Of a DNA stretch of 64,000 bases, positions 1-8,780 are shown in pieces; position 1 is the stretch's first letter, and each line of letters begins with the position of its first letter. Source of the stretch: Gemmatimonas sp. UBA7669 (lineage in GTDB: Bacteria; Gemmatimonadota; Gemmatimonadetes; Gemmatimonadales; Gemmatimonadaceae); contig NZ_DLHL01000054.1 of assembly GCF_002483225.1 (NCBI RefSeq), forward strand, positions 57,881 through 121,880, given 5' to 3'. The notes beneath the pieces were generated by a model, which saw only the letters and a program-made list of their open reading frames with translations, searched no databases and was not told the DNA's origin. The position numbers were made by a program, and so were the translations under genes.

Positions 1-494
1 CCGCAGGTGCTCGGCTTGGTTCCAGGTTCCGCACCCGAGCCTTCACAGGCGTCACAGCCATCGAGCACCTTGAGCACGACGGTCTTTTCGACGCCGGTCG
101 CCACTTCGGTGAGCGTGAGTGGCAGGGGCAACTTGATGTCCGACCCGGAACGCGGTCCGCTGCGCCGGCCGCCGGCTGACGCGCCGAACAGGTCGCCGAA
201 GCCGCCGAAGTCGCGCATGAAGATGTTCAGCGCCTCCGACAGGTCGACGTGCTCGTACGCCGCCTGACCGCTGCCACGCAGGCCGGCCTCGCCGTAGCGA
301 TCAAACGCGGCGCGCTTCTGCGGATCACGCAGAATGTCGTACGCCTCGGTGATGTCCTTGAATTTTTCTTCCGCCTCCTTCGATCCCCCGTTGCGATCGG
401 GGTGCCACTGCGTGGCGAGGCGGCGATAAGCCTTCTTGATGTCGTCGTCCGACGCATCGCGCGGTACGCCCAGAACCGCGTAGAAATCAGCCAT
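1..494 (-). CDS. dnaJ: Chaperone protein DnaJ, C-terminus cut by window edge
   Basis: Hsp40 co-chaperone that stimulates the DnaK ATPase and delivers unfolded clients in the cytoplasm. The first 164 residues are visible. They begin MADFYAVLGVPRDASDDDIK and form a full J domain with the catalytic HPD tripeptide in QWHPDRNGG near residue 31. A Gly/Phe-rich linker follows (FGGFGDLFGASAGG), then the start of the client-binding domain and the first zinc-finger motif, CDACEGSG. The rest of the zinc fingers and the C-terminal domains lie off the left edge. The ATG at 494 gives the canonical start; no strong Shine-Dalgarno sequence precedes it. It lies 114 bp downstream of hrcA on the same strand, the common heat-shock arrangement, but dnaK and grpE are not in the window. 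Confidence 0.95.
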   Translation of the reverse strand, partial: MADFYAVLGVPRDASDDDIKKAYRRLATQWHPDRNGGSKEAEEKFKDITEAYDILRDPQKRAAFDRYGEAGLRGSGQAAYEHVDLSEALNIFMRDFGGFGDLFGASAGGRRSGPRSGSDIKLPLPLTLTEVATGVEKTVVLKVLDGCDACEGSGAEPGTKPSTC

Positions 495-608
495 GGGAAC
501 CTATGGGGATATCCGGGAAATCGTGCAGCAACCCCGTAAGATAACCCACCCCGGGCTCCGGCAGGGTGTCAGCCCCGGACCGGGGCACCCAACGCCCCGG
601 GGGCCGAG
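495..608 (-). other. hrcA-dnaJ intergenic region with short GC hairpin
   Basis: This 114-bp spacer holds a perfect short palindrome, GCCCCGG-T-CCGGGGC on the minus strand near 573-587. No T tract follows it, so it is not a convincing terminator. I see no CIRCE element (TTAGCACTC-N9-GAGTGCTAA) here. Confidence 0.4.
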
Positions 609-1682
609 TCAGCAGAGCAGGTCGGACACCAGCTGGGAGGTGTGATCGACCAGGGCAATGACCTTGTCGTAGGGCATGCGCGTGGGACCGATAACGCCAA
701 TGACCCCGCTCAGCGAACCCACATGGTATTCCGCGGTGACCACCGTGAACGGCTCCAGGCGTGGATCGCCATGCTCGTTGCCGATGGTGATGGACAGCCC
801 CTTGCCCCCAGCCCGCGTGCCCAGAAACGTGGCCAGTTGCTGACGGGTCTCCGTGAGCTCGATGAGCTGTCGCAGGCGTTCCCCACTGGCAAACTCCGGC
901 TGGTCGGCCAGCAGCGAAGGCTGGGCGAGGACCACCGTGTCCACCGGCTCAGCGGCTCGGCCAAACACCTGCTCCCCTTCCTGCACGAAGATGTTCAGCA
1001 ACTCAGCGGCGCCGGGTGATGCGCTGACGTCTCGCAGGCGCGAGGCCAGTCCGCTTCGCACCTGATCGAGCGTGAGGCCCGCAAGGCGCTCGTTGAGGAC
1101 GATGGTGACGTCAACCAGCGCTTCGTCGGCAATGACACCGGGGACTTCCACGAAGATGGTGCGCACGGCGCCGCCAGAAAGACCAAGCACCATGAGCAGT
1201 CGGTCGCTGGCCACGCGCACCAGTTCCACTTTTTGCAGCGTGGCCCGCTCGAGACGCGGACCGAGCGCCACACCCAACTCCTGGGTGAGCACACCCAGTG
1301 ACTGCGCGGCGCGACGGAGGATGTTCTCGATGGCCGAACTGCCGCTTTCGATTTCCATCTGCAAACGGCGCCGCTGCTCACCAGACAACGGGTCGACGCG
1401 CATGAGCGAATCGACGTACACGCGGTAGGCCTTGTCGGTGGGAATCCGGCCGGCCGACGTGTGCGGATGGAAGAGAAAGCCCTTCTCCTCCAGGTCGCTC
1501 ATGGTGTTGCGAATGGTGGCCGGCGAAATGCCCAGACCGAAGCGACGGGACAGCGTACGCGACCCGGCCGGTTCGGCCGTGGCCACGTAGCTGTGAATGA
1601 CCGCCTCGAGCACCTGACGTTCGCGCTCGGAGAGCTCACCGCTGTTGGTATTGCCGAAAGGTGTCGTGCCGAAGGCGCTCAT
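609..1682 (-). CDS. hrcA: Heat-inducible transcription repressor HrcA
   Basis: Negative regulator of class I heat-shock genes; family members bind CIRCE operators and are folded by GroEL. The 357-residue product starts MSAFGTTPFG at 1682. An in-frame open stretch continues upstream to 1775, but it runs through the end of hemW (stop at 1691-1693), so the internal ATG 8 bp after that stop is preferred. The N-terminal winged helix carries the family signature SPATIRNTMSDLEEKGFL followed by HPHTSAGRIPTDKAYR. The remainder matches the HrcA dimerisation/GAF-like domain. It sits between hemW and dnaJ on the same strand. No CIRCE operator was found in this window, so its targets here cannot be shown. 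Confidence 0.95.
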   Translation of the reverse strand: MSAFGTTPFGNTNSGELSERERQVLEAVIHSYVATAEPAGSRTLSRRFGLGISPATIRNTMSDLEEKGFLFHPHTSAGRIPTDKAYRVYVDSLMRVDPLSGEQRRRLQMEIESGSSAIENILRRAAQSLGVLTQELGVALGPRLERATLQKVELVRVASDRLLMVLGLSGGAVRTIFVEVPGVIADEALVDVTIVLNERLAGLTLDQVRSGLASRLRDVSASPGAAELLNIFVQEGEQVFGRAAEPVDTVVLAQPSLLADQPEFASGERLRQLIELTETRQQLATFLGTRAGGKGLSITIGNEHGDPRLEPFTVVTAEYHVGSLSGVIGVIGPTRMPYDKVIALVDHTSQLVSDLLC

Positions 1683-1690
1683 GCCGAAGC

Positions 1691-2833
1691 CTACGAGCGT
1701 CCGCGAAACGCTGTCAAGTCGGCAGCGAGTGCATCGAGGCGCAGCCAACCGGTCGCGGTGCAACGCGCACGCCACTCGCCACCGGTTTCAGTGAGCACCA
1801 CCCATCCGGCCTCGACCCACGGCGCCACATGCAGCCGCTCGCCGGCGTTCAGCACCAGCCCGTCCACCGTTCGCAGCCCGAGGTACACCGCCTCGGCCGC
1901 GCGATTGTCCGCCGTGAGCGCCTCGCGGTCTTCCATGGGGTCCCGGCCCTCCTGCACCGCCCGGTCCCAGGCCGCGTAGGCGGACAGATTCCAGCGCCGA
2001 AACCTGCCATCAAAATCGTGCGCGCCCGGCCCAAGTCCCACATAGGGCACGCCGCGCCAATAGGCCGAGTTGTGGCGCGCGCGTCGTCCGGCCAACGCGA
2101 AGTTGGACACTTCGTAGTGTTCGTAGCCCGCGGCCGTGAGCCGCGCATGCGCGTCGAGAAACTCGGCCTCATAGCGCGACTCATCAGCCTCCTGCACTTC
2201 GCCTCGCGCCTGCCAGCGCCCGAGCGGCGTGCCCGGCTCGATGGTGAGGCCATACAGCGACACATGATCGGCGCCAAGCGACAGAATGGCCTGCACATCG
2301 CGTGTCCAGTCGCGCGCCAGAGCAGCGGGCGCCGCAAAGATCAGATCCACCGAGAAGTTGGCAATGCCGCCCCTTCGCACGGCGTCCACGACCTGCCGCG
2401 CACGCTCGGCGTCATGCACCCGATGCATCCACTGCAGCACGCGGTCATCGAAACTCTGAATGCCGATGGACAGGCGATTGACGCCCGCTGCCCGCCACGA
2501 CGCGACGGCTTCGTCGGTGATGTCCTCGGGGTTGGCCTCGAGGGTGACTTCGGCATCCGGTGCGAGCTGCACATGCTGCGCGAGGGCCGCGAGCGTGGCC
2601 GCCACGCCCTCGGGTCCGAGGCGCGACGGTGTGCCTCCGCCCAGATAGAGCGTGTCCAGCGGCCCGCAACGCGACGCGATCTGTCGGATGCGGCACTCGT
2701 CATGCACAGCGCTGGCGTAGCGCTCCCACGGCACGGTGCGACGGACCGCGATGGCAAAATCGCAATAACTGCAGCGCCGCGCACAAAAGGGGACGTGCAG
2801 ATAGAGATGGCGCGTCAGCGTGTCCGTACTCAC
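1691..2833 (-). CDS. hemW: Radical SAM heme chaperone HemW (coproporphyrinogen oxidase-like)
   Basis: Radical SAM protein of the HemN/HemW family. HemW members bind heme and act in heme trafficking; true HemN performs oxygen-independent coproporphyrinogen III oxidation. The 380-residue product has the cluster-binding motif CARRCSYCDF (C17, C21, C24; CX3CX2C) directly after HLYLHVPF, and the LYLGGGTPSRLG glycine motif. The GTG at 2833 is chosen because it forms a GTGA overlap with the dprA stop and places the radical SAM barrel at the N-terminus; the longer open frame to 2989 only shadows dprA. The length and absence of an N-terminal extension favour HemW over HemN, though the distinction is by family knowledge, not tested here. 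Confidence 0.88.
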   Translation of the reverse strand: MSTDTLTRHLYLHVPFCARRCSYCDFAIAVRRTVPWERYASAVHDECRIRQIASRCGPLDTLYLGGGTPSRLGPEGVAATLAALAQHVQLAPDAEVTLEANPEDITDEAVASWRAAGVNRLSIGIQSFDDRVLQWMHRVHDAERARQVVDAVRRGGIANFSVDLIFAAPAALARDWTRDVQAILSLGADHVSLYGLTIEPGTPLGRWQARGEVQEADESRYEAEFLDAHARLTAAGYEHYEVSNFALAGRRARHNSAYWRGVPYVGLGPGAHDFDGRFRRWNLSAYAAWDRAVQEGRDPMEDREALTADNRAAEAVYLGLRTVDGLVLNAGERLHVAPWVEAGWVVLTETGGEWRARCTATGWLRLDALAADLTAFRGRS

Positions 2834-3741
2834 ACGCCAACGGCGGGCCGCACCTGTCCGCCCGCCTCCACTGTGACGAGCCCGTCGATCTCGAGCATGG
2901 CGAGCAGCGCCGCCACGCGGCGCGGCGCGAGGCCCGTGTGTTGGGCGATGAGCGACGGCTCCTGCAAACCCTGTCCGATGGCATCCCAACAGAGGGCGGC
3001 GTCGTCACTCAGCACCGGCCCCTGTGGCGGCAGCAGGTCGATCTGCAGTTCCGCCAGTACGTCCTCCGGACGGAGCAGCGCCGTGCCCTGCTTGTGCAAC
3101 CAGGCATTGCTGCCGCGCGCCTGTGGCACGTCGATGGCATTGGGCACGACATACACACGACGCCCCAACGCCTGCGCCACCTCGGCGGTAATGAGCGCGC
3201 CACTGTCTTCCGGCGCTTCGACCACCACGGTGGCCGCGGCGAGCGCCGCAATGATGCGATTGCGACGCGGAAAGGAACCCGCATGCCCCGGATCACCCGG
3301 GGCGTGCTCAGACACCAGCAGACCCTCGCGGGCAATGCGCTCCTGCAACGGCCGATGCCCACGCGGATAGTAGTGATCGATGGCCGTACCGAGAACGGCA
3401 GCGGTACGACCACCGGCGGCAAGCGCGGCTTCGTGTGCCGCCCCATCAATGCCGCGCGCCAGGCCACTGATGACACTCACGCCATGCCGCGCGCAGCATT
3501 CGGCAATGGCCTTGGCGACGCGCAGCCCGTACGGCGAGGCGTGTCGGGTGCCCACAATGGCCACCGCGGGCGCTGCCGCCGCCAACCACGAGCCTCGCAC
3601 CCACAGTGTCTTGGGTGGATCGCGCAATTCTTCGAGACCCGACGGATAGTCGCGGTCGCCGCGGTGCACGGCGCGTTGCCCACTGTGCTCCGCCGGCTCG
3701 ACCGGCGCAGCCCCCTGCTTCTCAGGGAAGAAGCTGCGCAT
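2830..3741 (-). CDS. dprA: DNA-processing protein DprA, short form
   Basis: DprA binds incoming single-stranded DNA and loads RecA during natural transformation. The 303-residue product contains the Rossmann-fold core: AIVGTRHASPYG, ISGLARGIDGAAHEAAL, SFPRRNRIIAAL and APEDSGALITAEVAQALGR. A C-terminal winged-helix (DML1-like) segment follows (about residues 235-300). The start at 3741 (MRSFFPEKQG) overlaps the end of obg by 20 bp. Only about 30 residues precede the conserved DYPSGLEELRDPP block, so the SAM domain found at the N-terminus of many DprA proteins is missing. It is followed by hemW through a 4-bp GTGA overlap. Confidence 0.92.
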   Translation of the reverse strand: MRSFFPEKQGAAPVEPAEHSGQRAVHRGDRDYPSGLEELRDPPKTLWVRGSWLAAAAPAVAIVGTRHASPYGLRVAKAIAECCARHGVSVISGLARGIDGAAHEAALAAGGRTAAVLGTAIDHYYPRGHRPLQERIAREGLLVSEHAPGDPGHAGSFPRRNRIIAALAAATVVVEAPEDSGALITAEVAQALGRRVYVVPNAIDVPQARGSNAWLHKQGTALLRPEDVLAELQIDLLPPQGPVLSDDAALCWDAIGQGLQEPSLIAQHTGLAPRRVAALLAMLEIDGLVTVEAGGQVRPAVGV

Positions 3742-4744
3742 CCCGGATGGGCTGTTCGGCCGCCGTGCGCATGGCCAGCAACTGCCGCCACCACCCGTCG
3801 AGCAAGTCATCAAGTCCCATGCGGCCGGCGGCCGAAATGGCATAGCGGCCGAAGGCGCCCGGCGCCTCCACCTCGGGGATGTAGTGCTCTCCCAGCAGAT
3901 CGAGCTTGGTGAACACCACGCAATAGGGCTTGGCCGCCAGTTCCGCCGAGTAGGCCGCGATTTCGTTGCGCAACTGATCGAGCTCTGCCTGCCAGTCCAT
4001 GGTGTCGATGGGCACCATGAACGCGAGCAGGCGCGTGCGCTCGATGTGGCGCAGAAATTGGAGCCCGAGTCCCTTGCCCTCGTGCGCCCCTTCGATGATG
4101 CCGGGAATGTCTGCCACCACAAACGAGCGATGATCGCTGAGCGGCACCACGCCGAGATTGGGCGAGAGCGTGGTGAATGGATAGTCGGCGATCTTGGGGC
4201 GCGCGGCGGAAATCACCGACAGCAGCGTGCTCTTGCCTGCGTTGGGTTGGCCCACGAGGCCCACATCGGCAATGAGCTTGAGCTCGAGCTCGAGGGTGCG
4301 GGCCTCACCCTCTTCGCCGGGTTGCCACTCGCGAGGCGACTGATGTGTGGCGGTGACAAAGAACGCGTTGCCCTTTCCGCCGCGTCCGCCCTTCGCCACG
4401 AGCAGCGAGTCGCCGTGCTCCATCACCTCGCCGATCAGTTCCTTCGTCTTGGCATCACGTACGACGGTGCCGGGCGGCACCGGGAGAATGACATCGTCGC
4501 CGGATCGCCCCGTCCGATTGGAGCCCTCACCGTGCTGGCCCCGTTCGGCCTTCCACGAATCGCGATAGGTGTAGTCCAGCAGCGTGGTGAGATTGCGGTC
4601 GCCGCGTACAATCACGTCGCCACCGCGTCCACCGTCACCGCCGTCTGGCCCACCCATGGGCACATACTTCTCCCGACGGAACGAAGTCTGTCCCGAGCCA
4701 CCGGTGCCGGCTTCCACCTTCACTTGTACGCGATCGACGAACAT
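3722..4744 (-). CDS. obg: Obg family GTPase (ObgE/CgtA)
   Basis: Essential ribosome-associated GTPase involved in large-subunit maturation and stringent control. The 340-residue product opens with the glycine-rich Obg fold (MFVDRVQVKVEAGTGGSG, then GGPDGGDGGRGGDV). The G domain follows, with the P-loop GLVGQPNAGKS near residue 165, switch motif DYPFTTLSPNLG, DIPGIIEGAHEGKGLG and TKLD as the G4 motif. The C-terminal OCT domain of some Obg proteins is absent, which is common. The ATG at 4744 is the only sensible start. It lies 36 bp downstream of the CMD-family gene and overlaps dprA. Confidence 0.96.
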   Translation of the reverse strand: MFVDRVQVKVEAGTGGSGQTSFRREKYVPMGGPDGGDGGRGGDVIVRGDRNLTTLLDYTYRDSWKAERGQHGEGSNRTGRSGDDVILPVPPGTVVRDAKTKELIGEVMEHGDSLLVAKGGRGGKGNAFFVTATHQSPREWQPGEEGEARTLELELKLIADVGLVGQPNAGKSTLLSVISAARPKIADYPFTTLSPNLGVVPLSDHRSFVVADIPGIIEGAHEGKGLGLQFLRHIERTRLLAFMVPIDTMDWQAELDQLRNEIAAYSAELAAKPYCVVFTKLDLLGEHYIPEVEAPGAFGRYAISAAGRMGLDDLLDGWWRQLLAMRTAAEQPIRDAQLLP

Positions 4745-4780
4745 GAGAATCCCGAAAATGTGCGGAGCGCCGTTGCGCTC

Positions 4781-5491
4781 TTACTTGCCCTGGACGCGCG
4801 CCCAGAGCCCCTGATACCGACGAACATCATCCGCGTCCAACAGTGGTGCCACCACCGCCAGCGTGTCGCTTACAACAGCCGCTGACGCGCCGGCGTGCAG
4901 CGCCCCGTGCAAATGCGAGTGCAACTGCCGATCCTGTCGAGCAATGGCGCAGGCTGCGACAATGCAGAGCTCCCGGCGCGCCAGATCGAGCGGCGCACGC
5001 GAGAGCACCTTGCCATAGCCTTCCTCGATCATCCACTGGTCGAGGGCGGGATGCAGCTCCGCAATGTTGACGCGCAAGCGCTCATAAAAGCGCCCGTACA
5101 CCGTGGCACAGGTGCGCTCACCCTGCGCCAGTCGCTCCGCCGGATCATCAATGGCTTCGGCATCAACCGTCGGTGCTGACCGACCGCTGATGCGCCGCCA
5201 TTCGCGCGCCGCATTGAGCGCGCGTGGAAATCCGGCGAAGAGATACGTCTGCAGGATAACCTCCTCCACCCACTCTGCCCGCACCTGCGCCGCGGCACCC
5301 GCCAACGCCTCGCGGATATCGCCCTCCGAGCCACCGGCCAGCAAGGCCGCGAGGCGCACCAGCTCCGCCGTTTCCGCGTCGAGTACCGCAAGCGGCGTGT
5401 GGCGGGCGGCGGCGTCGGGCAGTGTAACCTGCTCTGCGTGACCCTGTGTCATCGTTTTGTCGCGCATGCCATCTTCACGACGCGCGTTCAT
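4781..5491 (-). CDS. Carboxymuconolactone decarboxylase (CMD) family protein
   Basis: All-helical protein of the CMD/AhpD superfamily, about 236 residues. The match rests on segments such as EEVILQTYLFAGFPRALNA and ELCIVAACAIARQDRQLHSH followed by LHGALHAGAS, which fit the CMD helix-turn-helix repeat. It lacks the CXXC pair of peroxidase-type AhpD, so that activity is not supported. The start is uncertain: ATG at 5491 lies just after the asparaginase stop, and further ATGs follow at 5467 and 5452. The position between asparaginase and obg gives no clear functional link; substrate unknown. Confidence 0.7.
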   Translation of the reverse strand: MNARREDGMRDKTMTQGHAEQVTLPDAAARHTPLAVLDAETAELVRLAALLAGGSEGDIREALAGAAAQVRAEWVEEVILQTYLFAGFPRALNAAREWRRISGRSAPTVDAEAIDDPAERLAQGERTCATVYGRFYERLRVNIAELHPALDQWMIEEGYGKVLSRAPLDLARRELCIVAACAIARQDRQLHSHLHGALHAGASAAVVSDTLAVVAPLLDADDVRRYQGLWARVQGK

Positions 5492-5498
5492 GGGTGGC

Positions 5499-6599
5499 TC
5501 ATGCGTTGAACTCCCAGACGTCGCCCACGTCGGCATCGCCGACCGTAATCACGCCCACCGACTCCCCGCGCGTATTGCGCACGCTGCGCTGCAACAGGTC
5601 ACGCAGGGCCTCGGGCAAGGGATTGGGCAAGGCATCGTACGCCGCGAGCAGCGACAGCACCGCCGGGTACTGCGCCCGCGCCGCCCCATCTTCCACCTTG
5701 AGCGCGAAGCCAATGCCGCGATCGACCAGTGCAAAGGTGTGCACACCTTCTGCCCCGATCTTGCAAAGCACATTGCCACCACAGGCTTCCATCAGCAGCG
5801 TATCGAACCGCTCGGTGCCGCCGACCAGAAAGGGCTGCGAGGTCATCGCGCTCACCACGCGCCGGCTCGGCGTGTCACCGGACGCGGCTGCCTGCACGAG
5901 ACGCGCATAGGCCAGGGCCATATTGGCGAGCGGCAAGGCGAACACCGACACGCCGCACCCGTCAACCCCCACGGCAATTCGGTCGACCGGCAGCGCCGCC
6001 CATTCCGAAACGGCTCGCAGGCAATCCTGTTGCACGGGATGACCGGCGTGCTGATACCCGGCGGTTGGAACCGCTGTTTGCCGTGCCCGTGCGAGCATGG
6101 CTGCATGCTTGCCGGAGCAGTTGTTGTGGAGACGGGTGGGACGCTGCGCGGCCTCCCGCAGGCTGCGTACGCCGCGGGACGCGAGGGGCTCATGCGGCCC
6201 GCAGGCGAGATCTCCCTCTTCGAGCCCCAGATGCTCCAACATGCGCGCGGCAATCCGCACGTGCTCCGGCTCCCCGCCGTGGGAGGCGCAGGCCAGTGCC
6301 AGCTCATCGCTCTCCCAACCCAACGCATCCAGGCCCCCGCTTCGCAGCAGGGGCATGACCTGGAAGGGCTTGGCGCAACTGCGCCACCACACTGGCAGCT
6401 CCGGGTCGCGCGACGCGTCCACGAGCACGGCGTCGGCCGTCACGACCGCCGCATGCACCCGATGCCGTGATTCCACGACGCCACCGCGCGTCACGATCAC
6501 ATCAAGTCGACGTGAACGCTGCGGCGGCGAAAAGCCGTCGGCAGCTTGTCCCCGCGACGTCGCGCCAGGGGCCTTGCTCAGAAAGTCAGGGATCCACAC
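5499..6599 (-). CDS. Asparaginase, Rhizobium etli type (PF06089 family)
   Basis: Predicted to hydrolyse L-asparagine to aspartate and ammonia. It belongs to the family of the R. etli inducible asparaginase, unrelated to E. coli AnsA/AnsB. Motifs seen are SCAKPFQ (SxxK nucleophile motif), HNNCSGKHAAML (cysteine and lysine that bind zinc in the structurally known relative) and GVDGCGVSVFALP (third zinc ligand cysteine). The 366-residue frame begins at a GTG at 6599. The first ~30 residues are not family-like, so the true start may lie slightly inside (for example the GTG near 6500, just before IVTRGGVVES). The stop lies 7 bp from the next gene, so co-transcription with the CMD gene is likely. 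Confidence 0.85.
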   Translation of the reverse strand: MWIPDFLSKAPGATSRGQAADGFSPPQRSRRLDVIVTRGGVVESRHRVHAAVVTADAVLVDASRDPELPVWWRSCAKPFQVMPLLRSGGLDALGWESDELALACASHGGEPEHVRIAARMLEHLGLEEGDLACGPHEPLASRGVRSLREAAQRPTRLHNNCSGKHAAMLARARQTAVPTAGYQHAGHPVQQDCLRAVSEWAALPVDRIAVGVDGCGVSVFALPLANMALAYARLVQAAASGDTPSRRVVSAMTSQPFLVGGTERFDTLLMEACGGNVLCKIGAEGVHTFALVDRGIGFALKVEDGAARAQYPAVLSLLAAYDALPNPLPEALRDLLQRSVRNTRGESVGVITVGDADVGDVWEFNA

Positions 6600-6665
6600 C
6601 CCCGAAAGGTAATCGACCCGGCTCGGCTTCCGGCCGAACCTACCGGCGACCCTGCCGTCGACGAG

Positions 6666-6703
6666 GGACCGTCAGGCGGGGACCGTCAGGCGGGGACCGT
6701 CAG
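6666..6703. repeat. 14-bp tandem repeat across the transporter stop codon
   Basis: Unit ggaccgtcaggcgg occurs at 6666-6679 and 6680-6693, with a partial third copy at 6694-6703. The third copy contains the stop codon of the EamA transporter gene (6700-6702 on the minus strand). Slippage here would leave the protein unchanged, because the first stop lies in the gene-proximal copy. Confidence 0.85.
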
Positions 6704-7650
6704 CGGCGTGCGGCCAGCAAGACGCCGCCCAGCACCAGGGCGCCCCCAAACAGGGTCCAGGGTCCTGGTACCTCGGCAATACCGGGCAGAATCGCCGCCA
6801 GCAACGTGGCGCCGACCGGCTCGCCGAGCGTCGTGAGGTTGACCACAAAGGCCGGCAGGTGGCCCAGCGCCCAGTTCATGCCGGTATGCCCGAGCAACAT
6901 GGGCCCAAGGGCCAGGCCTGCAAAAATGGCCAGCTCCCGCGGGGGCTGCGGCCCCAGCTCGCTCCCTGTTCCGATTGCGAGCGCGAGGCAGACCACAAAG
7001 GCAGCCCCGTACACCAGGCCCACGTAGGGCCAGAGATCGAGCCGCTGCCTCAGGCGACGGCCGATGAGGTAGTACCCTGCCGCGGTTACGGCCCCCACGA
7101 GGGCCAGCAGGTCACCCAGCAGCGCACGGCTGCCGCTGACCGATCCGGTGGGCGAGAGCGCGTCGGCCAGGCCGGCCAGGCCTCCGGGCACGTCAGCCAG
7201 CCCCACCACCAGCGCTCCAATCACGGCCACGCCAACGCCCACCCACTGGCGACGTGACGGCGGCTCGGCAAGGAGCCACGCGGAGGCCGCCGCAATGATG
7301 ACCGGCTGCAGGTTGACCAGCGCCACGGACGCCGCCACGGTGGTGTAGCGCAGCGAGGCGTTCCACGACCAGAAGTGCAAGGCCAGCAGCGCCCCGGCCC
7401 CGCAGGCGAGTCCGAGTTCTGCACGGGACAGTGTGCGCCAGCCACGCCAGCCGCCACCAATGGCCAGCGCCGCCGCGACGATGATCAGTGAAAAACCCAG
7501 TCGCCACGTGGCAATGACGAGAGGATCGGCAGCGGAGAGCCGAATGAGCGGCGCGGCAAACGAAATGCCTACCAGCGCGGCGCCGAGCACCAGCCAGGGC
7601 GACGGCGCGCGGGCAGCGGGGCGATCGGGATGGGCGGGCGCGGATGTCAT
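6700..7650 (-). CDS. EamA/DMT family transporter
   Basis: Inner-membrane permease of the drug/metabolite transporter superfamily. The 316-residue product is almost wholly hydrophobic and consistent with ten helices in two EamA repeats: first repeat WLVLGAALVGISFAAPLIRL onward, second from about residue 165 (GDLLALVGAVTAAGYYLIGR). The substrate cannot be read from sequence. The ATG at 7650 (MTSAPAHPDR) is preferred over the upstream in-frame start at 7695, because that would overlap the divergent rfaE1 start at 7686. The resulting 35-bp divergent spacer is very short for two promoters. Confidence 0.88.
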   Translation of the reverse strand: MTSAPAHPDRPAARAPSPWLVLGAALVGISFAAPLIRLSAADPLVIATWRLGFSLIIVAAALAIGGGWRGWRTLSRAELGLACGAGALLALHFWSWNASLRYTTVAASVALVNLQPVIIAAASAWLLAEPPSRRQWVGVGVAVIGALVVGLADVPGGLAGLADALSPTGSVSGSRALLGDLLALVGAVTAAGYYLIGRRLRQRLDLWPYVGLVYGAAFVVCLALAIGTGSELGPQPPRELAIFAGLALGPMLLGHTGMNWALGHLPAFVVNLTTLGEPVGATLLAAILPGIAEVPGPWTLFGGALVLGGVLLAARR

Positions 7651-7685
7651 CGCCGCCAAGGTAACGCCGAGGTTAGCTTCCCCGC

Positions 7686-8693
7686 ATGACGTCACTCATA
7701 TCCCGCGACCGTCTGGTCGCGCTGCTCGAGGCTGCGCGGCGGCAGCATGTCGTGATCATTGGCGATGCCATGCTGGACGTGTATTTGCGCGGCGATGTGG
7801 ACCGCATCTCGCCCGAGGCTCCGGTGCCGGTGGTGCGGGTGCGCGACCGCAAGCTCGCCCTTGGTGGTGCCGCCAACGTGGCGCAGAACGTGGCGGCCAT
7901 GGGCGCAGGCTGCGATCTGGTGGCCGTGGTTGGAGACGACCGCGCCGGCAGCACCTTGCGCGAGCATCTCGATGCCGGGCGCATGTCTTCGCGGTCGCTC
8001 GTAACGGTCGACCGACCCACGACCACCAAGACGCGCGTCATGGCACGGTCGCAGCAGCTCGTGCGCTTCGACGAGGAAGACGACCGCGACCTGCACGACG
8101 CCGACGTGGAGGCCGTGCTGGCCGCCATTGCGCGCGCCATGCCCGACGCCACCGCCGTGGTGTTCGAGGATTACAACAAGGGCGTGCTGGTGCCCTCCGT
8201 GATCGAGGGCGCGATCGCGATGGCCCGTGCACGAAACCTGCCCGTGGTGGTGGACCCGAAGTACCGCAACTTCTTTGCGTATCGTGGTGCGACGGTGTTC
8301 AAGCCCAACCGGCGCGAGCTTGAAAGCGCGCTTGGTGCCGCGGTGGATCTCGACCATCCCGCCACCTTGCCCGACACTCTGGCGCGACTTGGTGTGGAGC
8401 ACCTCCTGCTCACGCTCGGTGAGCATGGCATGGCGCTGGTGTCGGCCGATACCGCCGCGACCGGCGTGGTGCATCGTGTGCCAACCACGGCGCGCGAGGT
8501 CTACGACGTGGTTGGCGCCGGCGATACCGTGACCGCGTATCTGGCCACCATGCTGGCGGCTGGCGCGACAGCGCGCGAGGCCGCCGTGGTGGCCAATTTT
8601 GCGGCCGGTGTGGAGGTCGGGAAACTCGGCGCCGCCACCGTGTCGCCAGACGAGGTGCTGGAGGCCTACGATCACCATCTGCACAGCGCCTAG
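7686..8693 (+). CDS. rfaE1: D-glycero-beta-D-manno-heptose-7-phosphate kinase, stand-alone
   Basis: PfkB-family kinase that phosphorylates D-glycero-D-manno-heptose 7-phosphate at O1 in the ADP-heptose pathway for LPS core. The 335-residue product corresponds to domain I of E. coli HldE only; no nucleotidylyltransferase domain follows. Motifs: VVIIGDAMLDVYLRGDVDRI, RKLALGGAANVAQNVAAMGA (sugar binding) and the PfkB anion hole and catalytic base VVGAGDTVTAYLA near residue 280. The partner adenylyltransferase (rfaE2) is not in the window, but gmhA of the same pathway is at 15090-15677. It is one of few plus-strand genes and lies directly upstream of two tRNA genes. Confidence 0.92.
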   Translation: MTSLISRDRLVALLEAARRQHVVIIGDAMLDVYLRGDVDRISPEAPVPVVRVRDRKLALGGAANVAQNVAAMGAGCDLVAVVGDDRAGSTLREHLDAGRMSSRSLVTVDRPTTTKTRVMARSQQLVRFDEEDDRDLHDADVEAVLAAIARAMPDATAVVFEDYNKGVLVPSVIEGAIAMARARNLPVVVDPKYRNFFAYRGATVFKPNRRELESALGAAVDLDHPATLPDTLARLGVEHLLLTLGEHGMALVSADTAATGVVHRVPTTAREVYDVVGAGDTVTAYLATMLAAGATAREAAVVANFAAGVEVGKLGAATVSPDEVLEAYDHHLHSA

Positions 8694-8780
8694 GGTCTTG
8701 TGCGGCTGGCACGCGAGCACGGCCTCGCGGTACATTGCCTGTGTAAGACGCGTGCATGGCTACAGCCACCACGTGGGTTC

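Noticed and set aside
495..608. CIRCE operator near hrcA-dnaJ
   Set aside because: The inverted repeat there is a plain GC palindrome, not TTAGCACTC-N9-GAGTGCTAA.
1661..3370. 569-residue open frame on the plus strand
   Set aside because: Antisense to hemW and dprA; no recognisable domain.
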